DNA of 64,000 nucleotides. Origin: Streptomyces sp. NRRL S-118. GTDB lineage: Bacteria > Actinomycetota > Actinomycetes > Streptomycetales > Streptomycetaceae. The stretch is from contig NZ_KL591002.1 of the NCBI RefSeq assembly GCF_000716335.1, forward strand, positions 541,020 through 605,019, in the 5' to 3' direction. Made by a program: the position numbers and the translations under genes. Shown here piece after piece: positions 18,450-26,181 of this stretch (positions are counted from its first letter, which is position 1; the number at the start of each line of letters is the position of its first letter). The notes under the pieces were generated by a model. That model saw nothing but the letters and a program-made list of their open reading frames with translations, did no database searches and had not been told where the DNA came from.

Positions 18450-18479
18450 TTGGGCCGCTCGGACAGCGACTGGTAGCCT
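18450..18479 (+). promoter_or_regulatory. Probable rpsT promoter
   Basis: TTGGGC (18450-18455), an 18-bp spacer and TAGCCT (18474-18479) resemble a housekeeping sigma promoter. It would give a leader of about 70 nt before the rpsT GTG. Confidence 0.45.
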
Positions 18480-18556
18480 GGGCAGCTGTGTCTCGTAGCC
18501 CTCTCAGCCTCGGGGCACACCTCAAGAAATCCTTACGAACCTGAAAAGGCTCTTTC

Positions 18557-18823
18557 GTGGCGAACATCAAGTCCCAGATCAAGCGGAACAAGACGAACGA
18601 GAAGGCGCGCCTGCGCAACAAGGCCGTCAAGTCGTCGCTCAAGACCGCGATCCGCAAGGCCCGTGAGGCTGCCGCCGCGGGTGACGTCGAGAAGGCCACC
18701 GTGGCCGCTCGCGAGGCCGCCCGCAAGCTGGACAAGGCCGTCTCCAAGGGTGTCATCCACAAGAACGCCGCCGCCAACAAGAAGTCGGCGCTGGCTGCCA
18801 AGGTTGCCACCCTCCAGGGCTGA
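18557..18823 (+). CDS. rpsT: 30S ribosomal protein S20
   Basis: Small basic primary-binding protein of the 30S subunit, contacting 16S rRNA. The 88 aa start [18 protein letters not shown] and carry the conserved [14 protein letters not shown] and [18 protein letters not shown] start with AAAGG about 8 nt upstream. It is monocistronic and divergent from lepA, with hairpins downstream. Confidence 0.97.
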   Translation: MANIKSQIKRNKTNEKARLRNKAVKSSLKTAIRKAREAAAAGDVEKATVAAREAARKLDKAVSKGVIHKNAAANKKSALAAKVATLQG

Positions 18824-18894
18824 GCTCCACCTTCTGATCTGACCGCCGGAAGGGACCCAGCGGGCCCTCTCATCCGCTCCTGACCGGCACCCCC

Positions 18895-18936
18895 GAGCTC
18901 GTACGCGGCCTGCGTTCGCCACGCGGGTACGAGCTC
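18895..18936 (+). terminator. Hairpin after rpsT (first)
   Basis: GAGCTCGTAC (18895-18904) and GTACGAGCTC (18927-18936) form a perfect 10-bp stem with a 22-nt loop, about 70 bp past the rpsT stop. Confidence 0.55.
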
Positions 18937-18951
18937 ACCCCGTACCACCCG

Positions 18952-18993
18952 AGGCCCCGGCCCCGTTCTTCCCCAGAACGGCATCCGGGGCCT
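18952..18993. terminator. Nested hairpin between convergent rpsT and holA
   Basis: AGGCCCCGG (18952-18960) pairs with CCGGGGCCT (18985-18993), enclosing an inner CCGTTCT/AGAACGG stem. This two-tier hairpin is a good candidate for the main rpsT terminator. Confidence 0.65.
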
Positions 18994-19191
18994 TCGGCAT
19001 GCCGCCGTTGGTCCTGCTCCGGGGGCCGGGCCCGCCCGGGACGGCGGCCGGGGTCCTGCTCCGGGCAGCGGGTCAGGTGCCCGGAACTGGGCTGCGGGCG
19101 GGGCGGGGCACCGCGACCATGCGTGGCGCCGGGGCGGGGTCGGCGGAGAAGGCCGGCGGTGAGAGAACAGCGGTGGGGATCAGCGGCGGGA

Positions 19192-20178
19192 TCAGCGGCG
19201 GGAGCGGGCCGCCCGGGCGATGGTGACGACCGCCTTTTCCAGGGCGTACTCCGGGTCGTCGCCCCCGCCCTTGACGCCCGCGTCAGCCTCCGCGACGGCG
19301 CGCAGCGCGACGGCCACGCCGTCCGGCGTCCAGCCGCGCATCTGCTGGCGCACGCGGTCGATCTTCCACGGCGGCATGCCGAGCTCACGTGCGAGATCGG
19401 CTGGCCGCCCGCCCCGCGCGGACGACAGCTTGCCGATCGCCCGCACCCCCTGCGCCAGCGCGCTGGTGATCATGACCGGAGCGACGCCCGTGGCGAGCGA
19501 CCAGCGCAGCGCCTCGAGGGCCTCGGCCGCCCGGCCCTCCACCGCCCGGTCGGCGACGTTGAAGCTGGACGCCTCCGCGCGGCCCGTGTAGTACCGGCCG
19601 ACGACGGCCTCGTCGATCGTGCCCTCGACGTCCGCGGTGAGCTGGGACACCGCGGACGCGAGCTCCCGCAGATCGCTGCCGATCGCGTCGACGAGCGCCT
19701 GGCACGCCTCGGGCGTCGCCGACCTGCCCAGCGCGCGGAACTCACTGCGTACGAACGTCAGGCGCTCCGCCGGCTTGGTGGTCTTCGGGCACGCCACCTC
19801 CCGCGCACCGGCCTTGCGGGCCGCGTCGAGCAGCCCCTTGCCCTTGGCGCCGCCGGCGTGGACGAGGACGAGGGCGATGTCCTCGACGGGCGCGCCGACG
19901 TACGCCTTGATGTCCTTGACCGTCTCGGCGGAGAGGTCGTGCGCGTTGCGCACCACCAGCACCTTGCGCTCGGCGAAGAGCGACGGGCTCGTCAACTCGG
20001 CGAGCATGCCCGGCTGCAGCTGATCGGCGGTCAGGTCACGGACGTCCGTGTCGGCGTCGGCGGCACGGGCCGCCGCCACCACCTGCTGCACCGCACGGTC
20101 CAGGAGGAGATCCTCCTGGCCCACGGCGAGGGTGACGGGGGCGAGCGGGTCGTCGGTCGCGTACTTTCTGGTGGCCAT
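19192..20178 (-). CDS. holA: DNA polymerase III subunit delta
   Basis: Clamp-loader subunit that opens the beta sliding clamp. The 328-aa protein from MATRKYATDD shows the HolA pattern: LAVGQEDLLLDRAVQQVV, a DVRDLTADQLQPG strand, SLFAERKVLVVRNA, the SDLRELASAVSQL helix and a C-terminal helical collar domain. ATG 20178 is preferred over the upstream start at 20196, which adds an unconserved Cys/Trp-containing extension. Location downstream of comEC is usual for actinobacteria. Confidence 0.92.
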   Translation of the reverse strand: MATRKYATDDPLAPVTLAVGQEDLLLDRAVQQVVAAARAADADTDVRDLTADQLQPGMLAELTSPSLFAERKVLVVRNAHDLSAETVKDIKAYVGAPVEDIALVLVHAGGAKGKGLLDAARKAGAREVACPKTTKPAERLTFVRSEFRALGRSATPEACQALVDAIGSDLRELASAVSQLTADVEGTIDEAVVGRYYTGRAEASSFNVADRAVEGRAAEALEALRWSLATGVAPVMITSALAQGVRAIGKLSSARGGRPADLARELGMPPWKIDRVRQQMRGWTPDGVAVALRAVAEADAGVKGGGDDPEYALEKAVVTIARAARSRR

Positions 20179-20229
20179 CGCACACCAGCATCGCACGCGC
20201 CACTGACAGCTCCGCTCGTCCGACCGCCC

Positions 20230-20475
20230 CTACGGCTCCTCCCGCCAGCCGTCCCACTCGGCCGCGAACTCGTCCAGCTCGGCCGCTGCGAGCCGGCCCT
20301 CGGGGTCCTCGACCACGACGAGCCACTGCGCGTCCTCGGCGTCGTCCTCACCGGCCAGCGCGTCGCGCACCAGCTGCGGTTCCTCGTCCGTGCCGAACCG
20401 GTCGCCGAGCGCCTCGGCCACCTCCTCCGCCGCATCCCGGTCGGGCAGCACCAGCACATGTCTCACATCGCTCAC
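20230..20475 (-). CDS. Small acidic conserved protein
   Basis: An 81-aa, strongly acidic protein (MSDVRHVLVLPDRDAAEEVA, ending EWDGWREEP) with no motif I recognise. The GTG start lies 11 bp after the comEC stop and the stop is 51 bp before holA, so it belongs to the comEA-comEC-holA transcript. The alternation of strands (HVLVLP, WLVVVED) and amphipathic helices suggests a compact ferredoxin-like fold. No function can be assigned. Confidence 0.7.
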   Translation of the reverse strand: MSDVRHVLVLPDRDAAEEVAEALGDRFGTDEEPQLVRDALAGEDDAEDAQWLVVVEDPEGRLAAAELDEFAAEWDGWREEP

Positions 20476-20486
20476 ATCACCATTGT

Positions 20487-23045
20487 TCAGCCCTTCCGTC
20501 CGCCGTCGGACCCCGGGTCCGCCGGCCCGTCCCGGACCGCGGCCCGCAGGCCGGCGCCGGTGCCGGCGACCGCGATCGGGCCGTCCCGGTCCGTGCGCAG
20601 CACCACCGCTCCCCCGTCGCGCAGGGCGCCGACCGTACGCGGCGAGGGGTGGCCGTAGTCGTTGTCCCGGCCGGCCGACACCAGGGCCAGCCGGGGCCTG
20701 ACCCTGCTCAGCAGGCGCGGGTCCTGGTGGGCCGAGCCATGGTGGGCGACCTTGAGGACGTCCACCGGCGGCAGGTCCGGGTGGGCCCGCAACAGACCCC
20801 GCTGTGCGGGTGGTTCGAGGTCGCCCAGGAGCAGCAGGCTCGTGCCCGAGGCGGTACGCACGAGCAGCGTGACACTGGCGTCGTTCGCCTCCTCGGGGCC
20901 GGGCCCCGGGAGGACGCCCGGCCAGAGCACACGCCACTCCAGCGGCCCGGCCCGGCGCCGCTCGCCCGGGGCCGCCCGGATGACGGGCACCCCGGCCGCA
21001 CGGGCCGTCCGGTGCACGAACGCGGCCTGCCCCGCGGGCTGCTGGAGGCCGGTGGTCTGGATCGCGGCGACCTCGCGGCCGCGCAGCACCCCCGGCAGCC
21101 CGGCGACATGGTCGGCGTGGAAGTGCGTGAGCACCACGAGCGGCACCCGGCTGACGCCCAGGTCGCTCAGGCACCGGTCGACGGGGCCCGGGTCGGGACC
21201 GGCGTCGACCACCACGGCCGCGCCGCCGCCCGCCGAGAGCACCGTGGCGTCGCCCTGGCCCACGTCGCACATCGCGTACACCCAGCCCGGAGGCGGCCAT
21301 CCGGTGACGAGTCCGGCCAGCGGAGGCGGCCGCACCACCGCGAGCAGCAGCAGCGCGGCGCACCCCGCGGCCACCCAGGGGCGGTACGGCATCCATCGGG
21401 CCAGCAGGAAGCATGCGCAGACGACGGCGGCGAGCAGCAGCCCGCCCTGCCGACCGCCCGGCCAGTCGGCCTGCGCACCGGGCAGCGCGGCCCCCGCCCG
21501 GGCGACGGACGCGATCCACCCGGCCGGCCATCCCGCGATCTCCGCGAGCAGCCGCGCCGCGGGCATCGTCACCGGAGCCGTGGCGAGCGCGGCGAAGCCG
21601 AGCACGGTGGCGGGGGCCACCGCCAGTTCGGCGAACAGGTTGCACGGGATCCCCACCAGGCTGACCCGGGCCGCGAACACGGCCACCACCGGTGCGCAGA
21701 CAGCCTGCGCGGCAGCCGCCGCGGCCAGAGCTTCGGCGATCCGCGGCGGCACCCGGCGCCGCCGCAGCGCGGCGCTCCAGCGGGGAGCGAGGGTGAGCAG
21801 GGCTCCGGTGGCCAGCACGGAGAGCAGGAAGCCGTAGCTGCGGGCCAGCCACGGGTCGTACAGCACCAGGAGCAGCACCGCGGCGGCCAGCGCGGGGATC
21901 AGCGATCTGCGGCGCCCCGTCCCGATGGCGAGGAGGGCGATCGCCCCGCAGGCAGCGGCGCGCAGCACGCTGGGGTCCGGCCGGCAGACCACGACGAAGG
22001 CGAGCGTGAGCACTCCGCCGGCCAGCGCCGTTCCCCGCAGTCCGATGCCGAGGCGGGGCGCCAGACCGCCGCGCTCCGCCCGCAGCGCGGCGCCGGGCGG
22101 GCCGATGAGCAGCAGCAGTACGACGGTGAGGTTGCTGCCGGACACCGCCAGCAGATGCGTCAGGTCGGTCGCCCGGAAGGCGTCGTGGAGGTCGGGCGGC
22201 ACCCGCGAGGTGTCCCCGACGACCAGCCCCGGCAGCAGGGCCCGGGCATCCGGTGCCAGCCCGTCCGTCGCATCGCGCAGCCCCGCCCGCAGGCTCCCCG
22301 CGGTCCGCTGGAGCGCGTTGGGCCCGGCGGTGACGAACGGCGGCCCGCCGCGCACGCGTACGGCGGCCGCGAAGCGGTCACCGGTGCGCCGCGGCGGGGC
22401 CAGCAGCCCGGTGGCGCGCACGGTGGTGGACGGCAGCAGCCGCTGCCACCCGCGGCCGGCGGGGGCGATCAGCAGCACGGGCGTGCGGATCCTGGTGACG
22501 GTCCCGCCGGTCTCGCCGCTCCCCGGCGGACCGGTCTCCGCGAAACGCGTGGCCTCCCCGTCCAGGACGACGGAGCCCACTCCCCCGGGGCCCCGCCCGC
22601 GTACGGGGCGCGGGTCGGAGGTGACGGTCACGTCCAGGGTGACCCGCGCGTACTCCTGTGCCAGCTTCGGCAGCGGTCCGCGCCGCAGGTCGGCACCGTG
22701 GAACCCGGCCGACGCGGCCCCCGCGGCGCCGCACAGCGACACCATGGCGCACGCCGTGGCGACCTCCCGCCACCACCCGTAGGGCGACGGGCGCCCGGGC
22801 CGCAGACGGCCGGCCGCCAGGGGGGCGAGCAGCGCCGTCGCCACCGCGACGCTGAGCGCCACCGCCATGACGGTCCGGTGTCCCGGTGCGCCGATCGCGA
22901 ACGCCGCCGCGCACCACGCGGCGAGGGCCGGCGGCACGAGCCGCAGGTCCGCGGGGCCTTCCTGCCGCGTCGGGTCGGCGGCCCCCAGCCGGTGCCCTGA
23001 CGCGGCGTGAACCGGGGCGCGTGCGGGGCTCTTCGCGCCCGTCAT
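20487..23045 (-). CDS. comEC: ComEC/Rec2 family competence membrane protein
   Basis: Predicted DNA-uptake channel protein (852 aa). Order: N-terminal DUF4131-type hydrophobic region, the competence core with TDLTHLLAVSGSNLTVVLLL and about ten membrane segments, then a C-terminal metallo-beta-lactamase domain with VLTHFHADHVAGLP (about 635-650) and LLLLGDLEPPAQ. The MBL domain may degrade the non-transforming strand. ATG overlaps the comEA stop by 4 bp. Streptomycetes are not known for natural competence, so the role here is open. Confidence 0.93.
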   Translation of the reverse strand: MTGAKSPARAPVHAASGHRLGAADPTRQEGPADLRLVPPALAAWCAAAFAIGAPGHRTVMAVALSVAVATALLAPLAAGRLRPGRPSPYGWWREVATACAMVSLCGAAGAASAGFHGADLRRGPLPKLAQEYARVTLDVTVTSDPRPVRGRGPGGVGSVVLDGEATRFAETGPPGSGETGGTVTRIRTPVLLIAPAGRGWQRLLPSTTVRATGLLAPPRRTGDRFAAAVRVRGGPPFVTAGPNALQRTAGSLRAGLRDATDGLAPDARALLPGLVVGDTSRVPPDLHDAFRATDLTHLLAVSGSNLTVVLLLLIGPPGAALRAERGGLAPRLGIGLRGTALAGGVLTLAFVVVCRPDPSVLRAAACGAIALLAIGTGRRRSLIPALAAAVLLLVLYDPWLARSYGFLLSVLATGALLTLAPRWSAALRRRRVPPRIAEALAAAAAAQAVCAPVVAVFAARVSLVGIPCNLFAELAVAPATVLGFAALATAPVTMPAARLLAEIAGWPAGWIASVARAGAALPGAQADWPGGRQGGLLLAAVVCACFLLARWMPYRPWVAAGCAALLLLAVVRPPPLAGLVTGWPPPGWVYAMCDVGQGDATVLSAGGGAAVVVDAGPDPGPVDRCLSDLGVSRVPLVVLTHFHADHVAGLPGVLRGREVAAIQTTGLQQPAGQAAFVHRTARAAGVPVIRAAPGERRRAGPLEWRVLWPGVLPGPGPEEANDASVTLLVRTASGTSLLLLGDLEPPAQRGLLRAHPDLPPVDVLKVAHHGSAHQDPRLLSRVRPRLALVSAGRDNDYGHPSPRTVGALRDGGAVVLRTDRDGPIAVAGTGAGLRAAVRDGPADPGSDGGRKG

Positions 23046-24214
23046 GGCCGTACGAGGGACCGGAGGTCCGCGAACCGGCGGTCGCCGATCCCGTTGACCT
23101 CACGCAGTTCGTCGACCGACCGGAAGCCTCCGTGCCGCGTGCGGTGGTCGATGATGTGCTGGGCCAGCACGGGCCCGACGCCGGGCAGCGCGTCGAGTTG
23201 TTCGGCGGTGGCGGTGTTGAGGGCGAGCGGCGCACCGGGGGCCGGACCGGGCTGGCCGCCGCCGGGCCGGCCGGCAGAACCGGGTGCCGGCCCCGCGGGA
23301 GCCGGTGTGACGCCCACGACCACCTGCTCCCCGTCCATCAGCACGCGCGCCCGGTTGAGCCCGGTGACGTCCGTTCCCGGCCGGACACCTCCCGCCGCGC
23401 GCAGGGCATCCGCCACCCGCGATCCGGCGGGCAGCCGCAGTACCCCCGGCCGCCGTACCTTTCCGCTCACGTCGACCACCACGGGCGCGGACACGGGAGT
23501 CGCCCGCGGGCCGTCCGCGCCGGCCGAGAGGGTGGCGGCCGGTTCCGCCGCCCCGACCACCTCGGGCGCCCGCACGGGTTCCGGCCGCCCCATCCAGAAG
23601 TACCGTCCGGCGAGCACCGCCGCCACGACGAGGACCACCGCGAGCGCGGCCAGCGCCCTCAGCTCCACGCCGCAGCGCAGCTGGAGCCAGAGCGGCAACC
23701 GTTCCCGGGCGGCCGGCCACCACCGCTCCCGCGGCACGGACACCTCCCGCCCGGCCTCCCCCGCACCGGGCCCGCCACCGGAGCCGGGCACCGCCGCGGG
23801 CGCAGCCCCAGGCGGCCCCGACCCCGCCGCAGGCGCACCCCCGGGCGCCGGCGCGCGAGCAGGCATCCCTGCCGGTTCCGGCGGCGGATGGGCCGCGTAC
23901 GGCCCCGGAGCTGCGAAGAGCGCCTCGGCCCGCTGCCGCACGTTCTCCCCAGGATCGGGAGCCGGACCCCGAGCCAGAACCGCCCCCCGAGCCGGAGCCT
24001 GCCCCCGCCCAGGAGCCGGCCCCGCAGCCGCAGGCCCCGCCGCGCCCGCCGCACGCCGTGGAGGACGCCCGGCCGTACGGACACCGCCCGCCCGTCGCCG
24101 GAAGCGACCACGGACGGGAAAGCCGTCGCGAGTCCTCCGGTCGGAACCCGCAGCGCGTCCGGGTCCGCTCGTCCTCGATGCCGATCTGGTCACGGAGTGT
24201 GTTCGGTTCGCCAT
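23042..24214 (-). CDS. comEA: ComEA family helix-hairpin-helix DNA-binding protein
   Basis: Membrane-anchored DNA-binding protein (390 aa), longer than the usual ~200 aa because of an Arg/Pro/Ala-rich cytoplasmic N-terminus (about 1-175). One membrane helix (ALAALAVVLVVAAVLAGRYFW) is followed by a SLBB domain (VVDVSGKVRRPGVLRLPAGS) and a C-terminal helix-hairpin-helix pair (LNTATAEQLDALPGVGPVLA, VNGIGDRRFADL). It would present DNA to ComEC. TAGCGT lies 8 nt before the ATG, next to a weak AAGG. Confidence 0.9.
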   Translation of the reverse strand: MANRTHSVTRSASRTSGPGRAAGSDRRTRDGFPVRGRFRRRAGGVRTAGRPPRRAAGAAGPAAAGPAPGRGQAPARGAVLARGPAPDPGENVRQRAEALFAAPGPYAAHPPPEPAGMPARAPAPGGAPAAGSGPPGAAPAAVPGSGGGPGAGEAGREVSVPRERWWPAARERLPLWLQLRCGVELRALAALAVVLVVAAVLAGRYFWMGRPEPVRAPEVVGAAEPAATLSAGADGPRATPVSAPVVVDVSGKVRRPGVLRLPAGSRVADALRAAGGVRPGTDVTGLNRARVLMDGEQVVVGVTPAPAGPAPGSAGRPGGGQPGPAPGAPLALNTATAEQLDALPGVGPVLAQHIIDHRTRHGGFRSVDELREVNGIGDRRFADLRSLVRP

Positions 24215-24333
24215 GTCGCCTTACGCTACGCACAGCTGACCGAACCCGCCGGGGCCGGGCAATAACCGTGGACAACACGGTGGTTGTGGAAAAATTCGTC
24301 ACCCGGACGAGCGATCGCCGCGCTCACGCACCG

Positions 24334-25179
24334 TCATCGGGCGGAGACCACGAGCCCCAGCAGGCCCGGCCCGGTGTGCGCGCCGATCACCGCGCCCACT
24401 TCGCTGACGTGGAGGTCGGCGAGGCCGGGGACGCGTACGCGCAGCCGGTCCGCCAGCGCGGCGGCCCGCTCGGGAGCCGCCAGGTGGTGCACGGCGATGT
24501 CCACCGGTCCGGCGCCCGCACGCTCGGCGGCGATCTCCTCCAGACGGGCGATCGCCTTCGACGCCGTGCGCACCTTCTCGCGCAGCTCGATCCGGCCGCC
24601 CTCCAGCTCCAGCAGCGGCTTGACCGCGAGCGCCGAGCCGAGGAGCGCCTGGGCCGCGCCGATGCGGCCGCCCCGGCGCAGGTAGTCGAGGGTGTCGACG
24701 TAGAAGTAGGCGGAGGTCCCCGCCGCACGCTTCTCGGCCGCGGCGACCGCGTCGTCCAGCGTGCCGCCCGCCTCCGCCGTCTCGGCGGCCGCGAGGGCGC
24801 AGAATCCGAGCGCCATGGCGACCATGCCGGTGTCGACCACCCGCACCGGTACCGGCGCCTCCTTCGCGGCCAGCACCGCCGCGTCGTACGTCCCCGAGAA
24901 CTCCGCCGACAGGTGCAGCGAGACGATGCCGTCGGCGCCGCGCTCCGCGGCCGCCCGGTACGCTGCCGCGAAGGTCTCCGGGCTCGGCCGGGACGTCGTC
25001 ACGGAGCGCCGCTTCTGCAGGGCGAGAGCGAGCGAGCGGGCCGAGATCTCGGTGCCCTCCTCAAGGGCCCGGTCACCGAGGACGACGGTCAGCGGCACCG
25101 CGGTGATGCCGTGCCGTTCCATCGTCTGCGGCGGCAGGTAGGCCGTTGAATCGGTGACGATCGCGACATGGCGGGACAT
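24334..25179 (-). CDS. DegV family fatty acid-binding protein
   Basis: DegV/FakB-type protein (281 aa) that binds a fatty acid, in FakA/FakB systems for phosphorylation. It shows VTDSTAYLPP at the start, VTTSRPSPETF, the lipid-site motif LSAEFSGTYDAA, FYVDTLDYLRRGGRI and IGAHTGPGLLGL. No FakA kinase is visible in the window. TAACCT 7 nt before the ATG suggests a leaderless transcript. Confidence 0.9.
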   Translation of the reverse strand: MSRHVAIVTDSTAYLPPQTMERHGITAVPLTVVLGDRALEEGTEISARSLALALQKRRSVTTSRPSPETFAAAYRAAAERGADGIVSLHLSAEFSGTYDAAVLAAKEAPVPVRVVDTGMVAMALGFCALAAAETAEAGGTLDDAVAAAEKRAAGTSAYFYVDTLDYLRRGGRIGAAQALLGSALAVKPLLELEGGRIELREKVRTASKAIARLEEIAAERAGAGPVDIAVHHLAAPERAAALADRLRVRVPGLADLHVSEVGAVIGAHTGPGLLGLVVSAR

Positions 25180-25186
25180 GACCGGG

Positions 25187-25192
25187 AGGTTA
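25187..25192 (-). promoter_or_regulatory. Possible -10 box of a leaderless promoter
   Basis: TAACCT (TANNNT) ends 7 nt before the degV-type ATG at 25179, which has no clear Shine-Dalgarno sequence. Confidence 0.35.
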
Positions 25193-25245
25193 CCCGCCGG
25201 GGGCGTCCCACGGCAGCCCGCCCCCGCCCGCGTGCTCGGTTCGGG

Positions 25246-26031
25246 TCAGTTGGTGGTCTCGGGACGCGTCGACTTCTGCCACGCATAGCCGTGCGGCAGG
25301 CGCGGGTCCCGCGCCGTGATCGCCGGGCGCTCGGCCGGGGCAGCGGGCTCGTCGCCACCGGGCTGCGGGCCGGAGGTCGCCTCCGGCTCCGGGGCGCCCG
25401 CATCGCCGGCCCCAGCCGGGTGGCTCCGCTCCGGCGCCTGTCCGGCCGCCGCCTCCGGCCACCGGAAGTCGTCCCGGCCGCCGGACTCCTCGGGCCAGTG
25501 GCGCAGTGCGCCCGCCTCGATGTCGATCTGGGCGCTCAGGTTCGCCAGGTCGTCGTCCGCGAACCTCCGGGCGCGGTCGCGAGCCGCCCACCGCAGCGAG
25601 TCCGCCGCGTGCGTGATGCGCTCCGTGCGCTCACGCAGGTCGCCGAGCTGCGCCGCGACCCTGGCCCGGTCCGGGTCCCGCTCCATCCGCTTGAGGTCGT
25701 CGTCGAGCTCGTGCCCGTGCGCGCTCAGGCGCCGGAACAGCTCCAGCGACTCCTTGACCGAGGCGTCCTCGACCGCGCCCGCCTCCAGCGCGTCCTGCGT
25801 GGCCCGCATCGACGTGCGCAGCGACAGCCGCAGTTGCGCGAGTTCGCCCCCGACACCGCCCTGCCCGTAGCTCTTGGCCCGCAGGGTCGTGTCCTCGACG
25901 GTGCGCCGCGCCTGGGTGATGGTGCGGTCGACCCCGCGCTTGGCGGCGTTGACCGCCTTGACCGTCACGTACACGCCCAGGGCGACGAAGGCGACGAAGA
26001 GCAGCGCCAGGATCAGGATCGCGGCTTCCAT
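25246..26031 (-). CDS. Conserved membrane-anchored coiled-coil protein
   Basis: A 261-aa protein of unknown function. It begins with one hydrophobic helix (ILILALLFVAFVALGVYVTV, residues 5-24), followed by a long charged helical region (about 30-185, RRLSAHGHELDDDLKRMERD and similar) and a Pro/Ala-rich tail. A cytoplasmic coiled coil on a membrane anchor is the likely topology. ATG 26031 was chosen because GAGGGG lies 6 nt upstream; the longer frame adds 42 unconserved residues. It sits between leuS and degV on the same strand. Confidence 0.75.
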   Translation of the reverse strand: MEAAILILALLFVAFVALGVYVTVKAVNAAKRGVDRTITQARRTVEDTTLRAKSYGQGGVGGELAQLRLSLRTSMRATQDALEAGAVEDASVKESLELFRRLSAHGHELDDDLKRMERDPDRARVAAQLGDLRERTERITHAADSLRWAARDRARRFADDDLANLSAQIDIEAGALRHWPEESGGRDDFRWPEAAAGQAPERSHPAGAGDAGAPEPEATSGPQPGGDEPAAPAERPAITARDPRLPHGYAWQKSTRPETTN

Positions 26032-26092
26032 GAAGTCCCCTCGGTGTCGGCGCCGGACGTATTCGCCCGTCGTTCCTCCACGGTAAACGGAA

Positions 26093-26133
26093 CGGGCAGG
26101 TGGAGGGTTCCATCGGAACCCCCACCGTGCCCG
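26093..26133 (-). terminator. Terminator after leuS
   Basis: CGGGCA, GGTGG and GGGTTCC on one arm pair with GGAACCC, CCACC and TGCCCG on the other around a 3-nt loop (ATC), with single-base bulges. It begins 49 bp past the leuS stop. Confidence 0.75.
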
Positions 26134-26181
26134 TAAGGGAAATCCCCCAGGGGGCACCGGGCCGACGGCACCGGGTGCCGG

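Larger units (their letters stand above)
18824..19191. other. Intergenic stretch between rpsT and holA
   Basis: No supportable gene. The first half carries two hairpins that probably terminate rpsT. The second half (about 19000-19190) is GC-rich and includes a short near-repeat, CAGCGGCGGGAT / CAGCGGCGGGAG, abutting the holA stop. Confidence 0.6.

Noticed and set aside
23100..24302. 400-codon alternative frame over comEA
   Set aside because: Gly/Arg-rich with no domain, while the overlapping comEA frame has a membrane helix, SLBB and helix-hairpin-helix motifs.
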